A stretch of 11,808 nucleotides of DNA from Thalassospira sp. UBA1131 (lineage in GTDB: Bacteria > Pseudomonadota > Alphaproteobacteria > Rhodospirillales > Thalassospiraceae): the NCBI RefSeq assembly GCF_002311515.1, contig NZ_DCAO01000044.1:10236-22043 (forward strand), given 5' to 3'. The notes under the pieces are model-generated. The model was not told the DNA's origin. It did not search any database and saw nothing but the letters and a program-made list of their open reading frames with translations. Made by a program: the position numbers and the translations under genes. Below, in pieces: positions 1 to 7,111 of this stretch (position 1 is its first letter; each line of letters begins with the position of its first letter).

Positions 1-1388
1 GCACCTTGGGTGCTTTCCTGAATGCCTGTGATGTGTCCGGCAATATCTTCAGTCGCACGGGTGGTCTGGTTGGCAAGGTTTTTGACCTCGGCTGCGACCA
101 CGGCAAAGCCTTTGCCGGCCTCACCAGCGCGGGCGGCCTCAATGGTTGCATTGAGCGCAAGCAGGTTTGTCTGTTCGGCAATCGACTGGATCAGTTCGAC
201 GACTTCACCGATTTTGTCCGATGCACTTGCAAGTTCGGCAAAGATCTTGCTGGCATCTTCGGCCTCGTCCGCGCCCGATTGTGCGATATTGGAACTGCGG
301 GCAACCTGCGAGGTGATTTCATCAATCGCTGCTGCCAGTTGCTCGGCTGCTGCGGCGACGGTGTCTACGTTGGTCGCAGCCTGTTCTGTGGCTGCCGCAA
401 CATTGGCCGCCTTGTTTGTGGTCAGATCAGATTGGCCCGCCATTTCCGATGCTGTGCTGCGCAGTTGGGACAGGGCTGCATTGACACCGGTCAGGTTGCT
501 TTCGACATCGTTCTCGAATGCCTTGATACGGGCATCGATACGTTTGGCGCGTTCAATCTGTTGCTGATTTGCGGCTTCCTGTTCTTGCTGCAGGCGGTCG
601 GCTTTCTTGCGGCTTTCAAGGAATACTTCAAGCGCGCGTGCAAGATCGCCGATTTCATCCTTGCGGTCCTGGCCATCGGTTGCGACCGATGTATCGCCTT
701 GTGCGACACGCGATAGGGCGGCAGTGATTGTCCGCAAGGGGCGGGTTGTTGATCTGTCGATCGCAAGTCCAGCCATTCCGATGACGATTAGCATGCCAAT
801 TGCCACAGCGATATCGTTGATAGCTGTTCGCCAGAAAATTTCGTCAACATCGTCGATATAAACGCCGGTCGTTATCACCCAGCCCCATGGCTTGAATGTT
901 TCGGCATAGGCCAGTTTGGGAAATACGCCGTCATACCCCGGTTTGTTCCATTCGTAGGTCAGGAAACCACCTTCGGGATGTCGGGCCGCCTTGACCATTT
1001 CATCAAGGACCGGAACACCGTTGACATCAATCACCTGTTTGCCGTTCTGGCCGTTAAGTTTTGGCTGGAGCGGATGCAGTATGACCTTGGTATCAAGGCC
1101 CAGTACAAACACATAGTTATTGCCATCGTAACGGGCATTCTGAATGAATTCAGTTGCACGATTTTGCGCTTCTTCAAGGGTAATCTCGCCAGCTTTGGCA
1201 AGCTGATCATAATGATTAAAGGTCGAACTGGTCATCTCGACGACTTGCCGGACATTGGCTTTCTTTTCTTCGACCAGTGCGGATCGCAGTGTCACAAGAT
1301 CAAAGATTGCCAGGCCACCCAGCGCAAAAGCCGTCATTACCAGTACCATCCGCAATTTGGTGGAAAGCGAGAAATTGGAGAGTTTCAT
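1..1388 (-). CDS. Methyl-accepting chemotaxis protein, sCache_2 sensor (C-terminus cut by window edge)
   Basis: This is a transmembrane chemoreceptor that senses a periplasmic ligand and signals through CheA/CheW to the flagellar motor. I read 462 residues from ATG at 1388, which has a good Shine-Dalgarno (GGAGAA) upstream. The order is: first membrane helix about 12-33; periplasmic single-Cache domain about 35-180, with the family-typical stretch YDGNNYVFVLG near 87-97; second membrane helix about 187-209; HAMP about 210-265; coiled-coil signalling domain from about 290. The highly conserved hairpin tip (IAEQTNLLALNATIEAARAG) is at about 403-422, so the protein runs past the tip and roughly 100 residues of the returning helix lie outside the window. 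The ligand cannot be read from sequence; sCache_2 receptors often bind small organic acids, which is family knowledge only. It lies downstream of ftsK on the same strand, but a hairpin and a 264-nt gap suggest separate transcription. Confidence 0.95.
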   Translation of the reverse strand, partial: MKLSNFSLSTKLRMVLVMTAFALGGLAIFDLVTLRSALVEEKKANVRQVVEMTSSTFNHYDQLAKAGEITLEEAQNRATEFIQNARYDGNNYVFVLGLDTKVILHPLQPKLNGQNGKQVIDVNGVPVLDEMVKAARHPEGGFLTYEWNKPGYDGVFPKLAYAETFKPWGWVITTGVYIDDVDEIFWRTAINDIAVAIGMLIVIGMAGLAIDRSTTRPLRTITAALSRVAQGDTSVATDGQDRKDEIGDLARALEVFLESRKKADRLQQEQEAANQQQIERAKRIDARIKAFENDVESNLTGVNAALSQLRSTASEMAGQSDLTTNKAANVAAATEQAATNVDTVAAAAEQLAAAIDEITSQVARSSNIAQSGADEAEDASKIFAELASASDKIGEVVELIQSIAEQTNLLALNATIEAARAGEAGKGFAVVAAEVKNLANQTTRATEDIAGHITGIQESTQG

Positions 1389-1592
1389 TGGGTTCTCCGT
1401 GTTTGGATGTTAACGGCGGGAAACTGTATGCAGCAAAAGCTGTCAGACCAGCATAACTGCAAATTACGGTTGTGTAGCTGTGCGGTTTTATAAAAAGATC
1501 TTTGCCATTTGTTACTGATCGGAATTTAAAAAACCGTGCTATGATAAAGAATTCCCAATGAAATCAGTGCTACAGCAAGATGCGCAAACGAG

Positions 1593-1617
1593 AGAGGGAT
1601 GCGCATGGCATCCCTCT
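1593..1617 (-). terminator. Hairpin after ftsK, probable weak intrinsic terminator
   Basis: A perfect 10-bp stem (AGAGGGATGC pairing with GCATCCCTCT, loop of 5 nt) lies 35 nt beyond the ftsK stop codon. On the minus strand it is followed only by a broken T stretch (CTCGTTTGCG), so termination may be inefficient or Rho-assisted. It separates ftsK from the chemoreceptor gene. The remaining gap down to 1388 is AT-rich and presumably holds the chemoreceptor promoter, but I see no clear -35/-10 or sigma-28 motif. Confidence 0.55.
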
Positions 1618-1652
1618 TTGGTTTCGTGATAATATTTTCGGTTGTAGGACGA

Positions 1653-4097
1653 TCAGTATTCGTAAGGCGTACCGTCCATATTTTCCATCAGCACTTCACG
1701 CTTGCCGACATGGTTGGCGGCGGAAACGACGCCGTTTTCTTCCATCTGCTCGATAATGCGGGCAGCGCGGTTGTAGCCGATTGAAAGCTTGCGCTGGATG
1801 AAGCTGGTCGATGCCTTCTTCTCGCGAAGCACAATGCCAACCGCCTGATTATAAAGATCATCATCTGATCCGCCGCCACCAGCCCCGGCATTACCACCGG
1901 CCATATAGGCCGCAACCGGGTCTTCTTCGGGTTCTTCGGTAACGGTTTCAAGATAGGCCGGGTCGCCCTGATCGCGCAGGTGTTTGACGATACTTTCGAC
2001 TTCTTCGTCGGAAACAAACGGGCCATGGACACGTTGCAACCGGCCGCCCTGACCCATGTAAAGCATATCCCCCTGACCCAGAAGTTGCTCGGCGCCCATT
2101 TCACCCAGAATGGTGCGCGAGTCGATTTTCGAGGTCACGGAATAGGAAATACGTGTCGGGAAGTTGGCCTTGATCGTACCGGTGATCACGTCGACTGACG
2201 GACGCTGGGTCGCCATGATCAGGTGCAGACCAGCCGCACGGGCCATCTGTGCCAGTCGCTGGATTGAGGCCTCAACATCCTTGCCGGCAACCAGCATCAG
2301 GTCAGCCATTTCGTCGACGATGATGACGATAAATGGCAGTGGCTCCATCGGCAGTTCCTGATCTTCAAAGATCGGTTTGCCGGTTTCCGGATCAAAGCCG
2401 GTCTGTACACGTCGGGTCAGCTGTTCGCCCTTGGCGGCGGCTTCCTTGATGCGTTTGTTATAGCCCGCAATGTTACGCACGCCGACCTGGCTCATGGCGC
2501 GATAACGGTCTTCCATCTCGCGCACGGCCCATTTCAGGGCAACAACCGCCTTGTGCGGGTCGGTCACGACCGGTGTCAGAAGATGTGGAATGCCGTCATA
2601 GATCGACAGTTCAAGCATCTTGGGATCGATCATGATGAAGCGGCATTCTTCGGGCTTCAGGCGATAGAGCAATGACAGGATCATCGCGTTCACACCAACC
2701 GATTTACCCGAACCGGTGGTACCGGCAATCAGCAAGTGTGGCATCTTCGACAGATCGGCAATAACCGGCGTGCCGCCGATATCCTTGCCGAGGCTCATAT
2801 TGAGCTTGCCGGTGTTCTTTTCAAAGTCACTCGATGCCAGAATTTCATGCAGATGCACGGTTTCGCGGCGCGAGTTTGGCAGTTCGATCCCGATAACGTT
2901 GCGTCCGGGCACCACGGCAACACGGGCGGCAATCGCACTCATGGAACGCGCGATATCATCGGCCAGGCCAATCACGCGCGATGATTTGACACCTGCGGCG
3001 GGCTCCAGCTCATAAAGGGTGACAACCGGGCCGGGCCGGACCTGCACGATCTCGCCCTTAACGCCAAAGTCCTGAAGCACGGTTTCAAGCAAACGGGCAT
3101 TCTGCGCCAAGGCTTCCTGATCAATCTGGTTGGCATCGGCCGGATCAGGTTCACCAAGCAGATCAAGCGGCGGGAAACGATACTCATCCGAGCCCAGATC
3201 AAACGATGCCTGACGCTGTGCTGCGGCCTTCTGGCTGGGTTGCAGCTTGGCGGCTGGCGCGGCGACAATATGAACCGGCGGTTCGTGATCGTCATCGTCG
3301 TCAAACCCGTCATAATCGTCCGGGTCGACATCCGGTTCGGACTTCCGGGTTGAAATGGCCGTGCCAAGCTTGGACTTGCCTTTGTCCATCGACGGTTCCT
3401 GACGCGAACCCGGGGCACGTTTGGCAAGTGGCTCATCGTTGCTGCCGGTCGGGATAATGGCACGAATGCCTGCAATCACCTTGCCGCCGGCAAAGGACAG
3501 GGCCGTGCCCAAGCGTCCCCATTCAGACAGCGAATAGGCCATGCAAAAGATCGTCAGTGCCAGACCAAGCATCATGGATGCCAATGCGATCAGGGCCCGT
3601 GCACCGGGCACCCCAATCATCGCAAAACCGGCCTGAAGCTTGCCCAGCAGCAAATCACCGGCAAACCCGCCCAGACCAACCGTCAGCGGCCAATGCATGC
3701 CCGGCTGAATGGCTGCTGCCGAAACTGCGACAAGAAGCAGTGCCAGCGGCAAAACAAGGAAACGTGCCCACATCCAGCGGAACGGTTTGACCGCAATCAG
3801 GCGCAGGCCCCAGGCGACAAGCAAAACGGTAATCAGTGCCGATGCCAGACCAAGGGTACGCAGCATCAAATCCGCGCCATAGGCCCCGACAATTCCCAAC
3901 GGATTGAAAATCGTCGTGCGGTCCGTGGCATGGTTAAACGATGGATCACCGGGATGAAAGCCGATCAGCATGATGAACAGGGCCATGGCCAGCAATACCA
4001 GCCCGAGGCCGCAAAACCGCAAGCCACTGCGCTTGAGCAGTGTCACGAGACTGCCGGGCATGAAAGCGGTTCCAAGAGTGTTTGACTGGCTGCTCAT
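1653..4097 (-). CDS. ftsK: DNA translocase FtsK
   Basis: FtsK is a septum-anchored, ATP-driven, hexameric DNA pump. It clears chromosome termini from the closing septum and activates XerCD recombination at dif. The 814-residue protein has an N-terminal membrane region with about four helices between residues 30 and 190. A short linker follows (about 200-320), with an acidic run at 258-271 (DPDDYDGFDDDDDH). The alpha and beta motor domains span about 325-720, with Walker A GTTGSGKS at 459-466 and Walker B ending in D595-E596 (FIVIIVDE). A winged-helix gamma domain at about 745-805 reads polar KOPS sequences. At 814 residues it is far shorter than E. coli FtsK because the linker is short, which is usual in alphaproteobacteria. 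Start ATG 4097 has only a weak ribosome-binding site (GGAT). It follows the aminotransferase gene by 53 nt on the same strand and is probably co-transcribed. No frame damage is seen. Confidence 0.98.
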   Translation of the reverse strand: MSSQSNTLGTAFMPGSLVTLLKRSGLRFCGLGLVLLAMALFIMLIGFHPGDPSFNHATDRTTIFNPLGIVGAYGADLMLRTLGLASALITVLLVAWGLRLIAVKPFRWMWARFLVLPLALLLVAVSAAAIQPGMHWPLTVGLGGFAGDLLLGKLQAGFAMIGVPGARALIALASMMLGLALTIFCMAYSLSEWGRLGTALSFAGGKVIAGIRAIIPTGSNDEPLAKRAPGSRQEPSMDKGKSKLGTAISTRKSEPDVDPDDYDGFDDDDDHEPPVHIVAAPAAKLQPSQKAAAQRQASFDLGSDEYRFPPLDLLGEPDPADANQIDQEALAQNARLLETVLQDFGVKGEIVQVRPGPVVTLYELEPAAGVKSSRVIGLADDIARSMSAIAARVAVVPGRNVIGIELPNSRRETVHLHEILASSDFEKNTGKLNMSLGKDIGGTPVIADLSKMPHLLIAGTTGSGKSVGVNAMILSLLYRLKPEECRFIMIDPKMLELSIYDGIPHLLTPVVTDPHKAVVALKWAVREMEDRYRAMSQVGVRNIAGYNKRIKEAAAKGEQLTRRVQTGFDPETGKPIFEDQELPMEPLPFIVIIVDEMADLMLVAGKDVEASIQRLAQMARAAGLHLIMATQRPSVDVITGTIKANFPTRISYSVTSKIDSRTILGEMGAEQLLGQGDMLYMGQGGRLQRVHGPFVSDEEVESIVKHLRDQGDPAYLETVTEEPEEDPVAAYMAGGNAGAGGGGSDDDLYNQAVGIVLREKKASTSFIQRKLSIGYNRAARIIEQMEENGVVSAANHVGKREVLMENMDGTPYEY

Positions 4098-4150
4098 CTG
4101 GGTATCCGTTCTGGTTAAGTCCTGCTGTTCTGGTCGGGCGAAGTATCGGT

Positions 4151-5341
4151 TTAGCTTTCCAATGCCTTCGCGATGCGGGTCAGTCCTTCCCGCGTGGTTT
4201 CAAGATCATGCACCAAGGCAATGCGGATGAACCGTTTGCCCGGATTGTTGCCATTGGCATCGGTCAATGAAAGGTAACTGCCCGGAATGACCTTAACCCC
4301 GGATTCTTTCCAGATTTTCCGAGTGGCAGCCTCATCATCGCCGACATCAAGCCACAGGAAAAATCCGCCGGGCGGGCGATAGAAGCCAAACCGGTTGCCA
4401 AAGACTTCCTCGGCGATGTCGATTTTGGCGCGATAGATATCCCGGTTGGCCTCCGCATGGGCATCATCGTTCCAAAGTGCGGTGGATGCGGCCATGACCG
4501 GCATCGGAATGGTGGCCGAGCAATAGCTGCGCAGTGCCGTAAAGCGTTTGACGATTTTTGCATCACCGGCAACAAACCCTGAACGCAGGCCCGGCGCACT
4601 GGATCGTTTCGAAAGACTGTGGAAGACAAGGATATTGTCCATGTTTCCACCCTGTGCGGCACAGATTTCAAGCGCGCCGGTCGGTGCGGTGCTGTCATAG
4701 ATATCGGCATAGCACTCATCCATGGCCAGCACGAAGTCATGCTTGCGTGCCAGTGTGATGATCTGTTCGAGGTACGCACGCGATGCAATCGCCCCTTGCG
4801 GGTTGGCCGGCGAGCACAGGAAGAACAGCGCGCAGGCATCAAGATCCTTGGCATCAATCTGATCCAGGTCGGGCAGGAACCCGTTTTCCGGCCCTGCCGC
4901 CAGCGGCACCATTTCCGCGTCATTCAGCACCGCCGCGCCGCAATAGACCTGATAGAACGGGTTGGGCAGCAAGACCTTGGGTTTGGGCCCGGGTTGATCC
5001 TGTGGAATGACAGTTGTGGCAATCAAATAAAGTGCTTCGCGCGTGCCTGCGACCGGCAGGACGTGATCATCACGGTCGATCATGTCTTTGGGCAGGTTAT
5101 AGCGGCGATCAAGCCAGTTTTTGATGGCATCGCGCAATTCCGGCGTACCCGCACCGGGCGGGTATTTGTGCCAAAGGCTGGCATGTTTGACCATCGCCTC
5201 GGTGATCATGGCGGGCGGTTCATGCTGTGGCTCGCCGATCGACATGACAAGCGGCGGCTGACCGGGTTCGATCCCGTCAAGCAGGGTTGCCAATCGCGGA
5301 AACGGATAGGCAGGCAATTGATCCAGGCGCGCGTTAAACAT
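4151..5341 (-). CDS. PLP-dependent class I/II aminotransferase, DapC-like
   Basis: This is a fold-type I aminotransferase that moves an amino group using pyridoxal phosphate in the cytoplasm. Numbered from ATG 5341 (396 residues), visible active-site residues are Asn180 in SPANPQG, Asp207 and Tyr210 in MDECYADIY, the Schiff-base Lys245 in HSLSKRSSAPGLRSGF, Arg253, and the substrate-carboxylate Arg373 in RFIRIAL. The SLSKRS-xxPGLRSGFVAGD signature matches proteins annotated as N-succinyl-LL-diaminopimelate aminotransferase (DapC, lysine and peptidoglycan precursor synthesis), but substrate specificity is not proven by this motif. An in-frame TTG at 5353 would add four residues (MTTT). I prefer the ATG because the only purine-rich stretch (GGA) abuts the TTG. 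Located immediately upstream of ftsK, it is probably the first gene of that operon. A 7-bp inverted repeat lies 62-85 nt upstream of the start. Confidence 0.9.
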   Translation of the reverse strand: MFNARLDQLPAYPFPRLATLLDGIEPGQPPLVMSIGEPQHEPPAMITEAMVKHASLWHKYPPGAGTPELRDAIKNWLDRRYNLPKDMIDRDDHVLPVAGTREALYLIATTVIPQDQPGPKPKVLLPNPFYQVYCGAAVLNDAEMVPLAAGPENGFLPDLDQIDAKDLDACALFFLCSPANPQGAIASRAYLEQIITLARKHDFVLAMDECYADIYDSTAPTGALEICAAQGGNMDNILVFHSLSKRSSAPGLRSGFVAGDAKIVKRFTALRSYCSATIPMPVMAASTALWNDDAHAEANRDIYRAKIDIAEEVFGNRFGFYRPPGGFFLWLDVGDDEAATRKIWKESGVKVIPGSYLSLTDANGNNPGKRFIRIALVHDLETTREGLTRIAKALES

Positions 5342-5402
5342 GGTCGTCGTCAATCCAGCATGATCTGTGGTCCGCCGTTTGCGGTCCGGTTATTCGGAAG
5401 AT

Positions 5403-5426
5403 GGGTAAAATCCCCTGACTTTACCC
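5403..5426. repeat. Inverted repeat upstream of the aminotransferase gene
   Basis: GGGTAAA and TTTACCC form perfect 7-bp arms separated by 10 nt, about 62-85 nt before the aminotransferase ATG in an otherwise featureless leader. The spacing of the half-sites (about 17 bp centre to centre) and the position would suit an operator of a dimeric repressor, but no regulator can be named. Confidence 0.4.
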
Positions 5427-5473
5427 CTATGCCAAAAGTGCAAAGAAACATTTAAGAGCACGGGCAAGCCAAC

Positions 5474-5507
5474 GCAAAAAGCCCGGAAAGATGCGCTTTC
5501 CGGGCTT
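5474..5507 (-). terminator. Intrinsic terminator of the second amt gene
   Basis: A perfect 12-bp stem (AAGCCCGGAAAG with CTTTCCGGGCTT, 5-nt loop) is followed on the minus strand by TTTTTGC. It starts 35 nt after the amt stop codon and insulates the aminotransferase-ftsK unit from the nitrogen genes. Confidence 0.9.
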
Positions 5508-5541
5508 GAAAGAGTATTAACTCTGGTGCGGGTCGCGCAGC

Positions 5542-6780
5542 CTAGCTCGCCCGGAGATCATCCTCGGGATATGCGCCGATGTTGTGGATCGAGATATCTG
5601 CGCCATCAAACTCGGCTTCTTCGGACAGACGTATCCCAATCGTGATCTTGAGGGCACCATAGACAACAAAGCCGACCACGGTCGCAAAAACGACACCAAT
5701 CAGCGATCCTGCCAGCTGTGCGCTGAACGAAACGCCGCCCATGCCGCCAAGGGCCTCAACGCCAAAGATGCCACAGGCAATCCCGCCCAGAAGACCGCAC
5801 ATGCCGTGCAGCGGCCAAACGCCAAGAACATCGTCAATTTTCCATTTTGCCTGAAACTGATTAAAGCCCCAGACAAACAGCGCACCGGCAAGGCCGCCGG
5901 TCACAAGTGCACCCAACGGATGCATGACATCTGACCCGGCGCAAACGGCAACCAGTCCGGCAAGTGCGCCGTTATGGACAAAACCGGGATCATTTCGACC
6001 GGCAATCAATGCCGTCAGAATGCCGCCGACCATCGCCATCAGCGAGTTAACTGCAACCAGCCCGGTAATGCCGCTTATTGATTGTGCGGACATGACGTTA
6101 AAGCCAAACCAGCCAACACAAAGGACCCAGGACCCCAACGCCAGGAAGGGAATGTTTGACGGCGGAATACCGACGAGGCCACCGGTTTTGGTATATCGCC
6201 CGCGTCGCACGCCGAGATTGATCACAGCACCAAGTGCGATCCAGCCGCCAACCGCATGAACGACGATGGAACCGGCGAAATCATGGAAAGGAGCACCAAA
6301 AGTGGCTTCGATCATGTCCTGGAAACCGAAATTGTTGTTCCAGACCATGCCTTCAAACAGGGGATAGCAAACCCCCACCAAAATGGCGGTGGCAAATAGC
6401 TGCGGATAGAAACGTGCGCGTTCTGCAATACCGCCAGAGATGATGGCCGGGATCGCTGCTGCAAACGTCAAAAGGAAGAAGAATTTGACCAGATCATAGC
6501 CGCTATCAGCAAAGGCTGGGCTGTTTTCGGGGGTGATCTGACCGCTCAGAACGCCAGCATTGGCAAAGAAATCAACGCCATATGCAACGCTGTAGCCGAC
6601 AAAGAAATAGGCAATGGTCGAAACAGCGAAATCAACAATGATCTTAACCAGTGCGTTAACCTGGTTCTTTTTGCGAACCGTGCCGACTTCAAGAAAGGCA
6701 AAACCGGCATGCATTGCGAGCACCATAATAGCGCCCATCAGGACGAAAAATACGTCCGAGGCAGTCTGGAAGGCCCCCAT
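5542..6780 (-). CDS. Ammonium transporter (Amt/MEP/Rh family), without signal peptide
   Basis: This is a polytopic inner-membrane ammonium channel of 412 residues, the usual size for mature Amt proteins, with about 11 membrane helices. Family landmarks are visible: Phe106 and Phe217 (periplasmic gate, WFGFN), Trp147, conserved Asp167 in DFAGS, and the pore twin histidines His175 (VVHAVGGW) and His325 (PLHGMCG). The cytoplasmic tail GIRLSEEAEFDGAD...GAYPED resembles the GlnK-contacting tail of E. coli AmtB. Unlike its neighbour at 7112-8440 it has no cleavable signal sequence, and the GGG after the recruitment Trp is NNN (WNNN). The two proteins are quite different along their length, so this is not a recent duplication. 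ATG 6780 is preceded by a strong GGGGGA ribosome-binding site. A sigma-54-like promoter upstream and a terminator after the previous gene indicate an independent, nitrogen-controlled transcript. Substrate is inferred as ammonium/methylammonium. Confidence 0.95.
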   Translation of the reverse strand: MGAFQTASDVFFVLMGAIMVLAMHAGFAFLEVGTVRKKNQVNALVKIIVDFAVSTIAYFFVGYSVAYGVDFFANAGVLSGQITPENSPAFADSGYDLVKFFFLLTFAAAIPAIISGGIAERARFYPQLFATAILVGVCYPLFEGMVWNNNFGFQDMIEATFGAPFHDFAGSIVVHAVGGWIALGAVINLGVRRGRYTKTGGLVGIPPSNIPFLALGSWVLCVGWFGFNVMSAQSISGITGLVAVNSLMAMVGGILTALIAGRNDPGFVHNGALAGLVAVCAGSDVMHPLGALVTGGLAGALFVWGFNQFQAKWKIDDVLGVWPLHGMCGLLGGIACGIFGVEALGGMGGVSFSAQLAGSLIGVVFATVVGFVVYGALKITIGIRLSEEAEFDGADISIHNIGAYPEDDLRAS

Positions 6781-6826
6781 AAGGCGTCCCCCTTTTCAAA
6801 TAGCGTTTCCTCTCCGTCCGGTCTTG

Positions 6827-6858
6827 TCGGGGCAGCCGGACTCTGGTTCGGGGCAGCC
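6827..6858. repeat. 11-bp direct repeat, 21-bp period
   Basis: TCGGGGCAGCC occurs twice, starting at 6827 and 6848, exactly two helical turns apart. It lies just downstream of the predicted sigma-54-like promoter in the leader of the second amt gene. Function unknown; it may be chance. Confidence 0.45.
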
Positions 6859-6860
6859 AA

Positions 6861-6878
6861 GATCAATTTTCGTGCCAA
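6861..6878 (-). promoter_or_regulatory. Sigma-54-like promoter of the second amt gene
   Basis: On the minus strand the sequence is TTGGCACGAAAATTGATC. The -24 box TTGGCACG matches the RpoN consensus fully, the 4-nt spacing is right, and the -12 box is TTGAT instead of TTGC(A/T). It lies about 80 nt before the ATG at 6780, leaving a leader of roughly 70 nt. Sigma-54 control with NtrC is the usual arrangement for amt genes. Confidence 0.6.
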
Positions 6879-7023
6879 TGACGCAAAACCGGGCAGCAAA
6901 GCGTAAAATGCCAAGGCTGTTGCTTGGTATTTGAGTGTCGGGGTGAGGCATTCGGTTTTAGGGACAAAAAACGTCTTTGCCTTCCAAGTGATCAAAACGC
7001 TGCCCAAAAAGGCAGCATGGAAC

Positions 7024-7056
7024 AAAAAAGCCCGCCCGGGCTTCCCCGGACGGGCT
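7024..7056 (-). terminator. Intrinsic terminator of glnK-amtB
   Basis: A 12-bp GC-rich stem with one wobble pair (arms 7029-7040 and 7045-7056, 4-nt loop) is followed on the minus strand by TTTTTTG. It is a textbook strong terminator, 56 nt beyond the amtB stop codon, and separates glnK-amtB from the next amt gene. Confidence 0.92.
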
Positions 7057-7071
7057 TTTGATCTGATCGAT

Positions 7072-7097
7072 CAGGTGCCGTGCGAACGCGGCACCTG
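7072..7097 (-). repeat. Inverted repeat between amtB stop and its terminator
   Basis: CAGGTGCCG and CGGCACCTG form perfect 9-bp arms around an 8-nt loop, 15 nt after the amtB stop codon and ahead of the true terminator. There is no T tract, so it is probably a 3'-end RNA stabiliser rather than a terminator. The half-site order (GGTGC...GCACC) is the reverse of the NtrC dyad. Confidence 0.6.
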
Positions 7098-7111
7098 TCA
7101 GAAAGTCTTGC

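Larger units (their letters stand above)
6781..7111 (-). other. Intergenic region between the two amt genes
   Basis: This stretch of 331 nt holds no convincing gene. Reading on the minus strand from amtB it contains a 9-bp hairpin, a 12-bp palindrome (CTGATCGATCAG, 7063-7074), a strong intrinsic terminator, a further 6-bp hairpin (GCTGCC/GGCAGC, 6999-7016) followed by GTTTTG, a sigma-54-like promoter (6861-6878), an 11-bp direct repeat (6827-6858) and the ribosome-binding site of the second amt gene. Short open frames here overlap these signals and are not supported. Confidence 0.75.

Noticed and set aside
6..861. Long plus-strand open frames opposite the chemoreceptor
   Set aside because: The minus strand encodes a recognisable HAMP plus MCP signalling domain throughout, so the plus-strand frames are its complement and have Cys-rich, family-less products.
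1599..1784. Small plus-strand frame at the ftsK 3' end
   Set aside because: It is mostly antisense to the FtsK gamma domain and begins inside the terminator hairpin.
4619..5455. 278-codon plus-strand open frame across the aminotransferase
   Set aside because: It is antisense to an aminotransferase with all catalytic residues intact, and extends into the intergenic region without a ribosome-binding site.
7072..7097. NtrC enhancer site for the downstream amt gene
   Set aside because: NtrC dyads read GCAC...GTGC; this one is everted (GGTGC...GCACC) and is better explained as a 3'-end hairpin of amtB.
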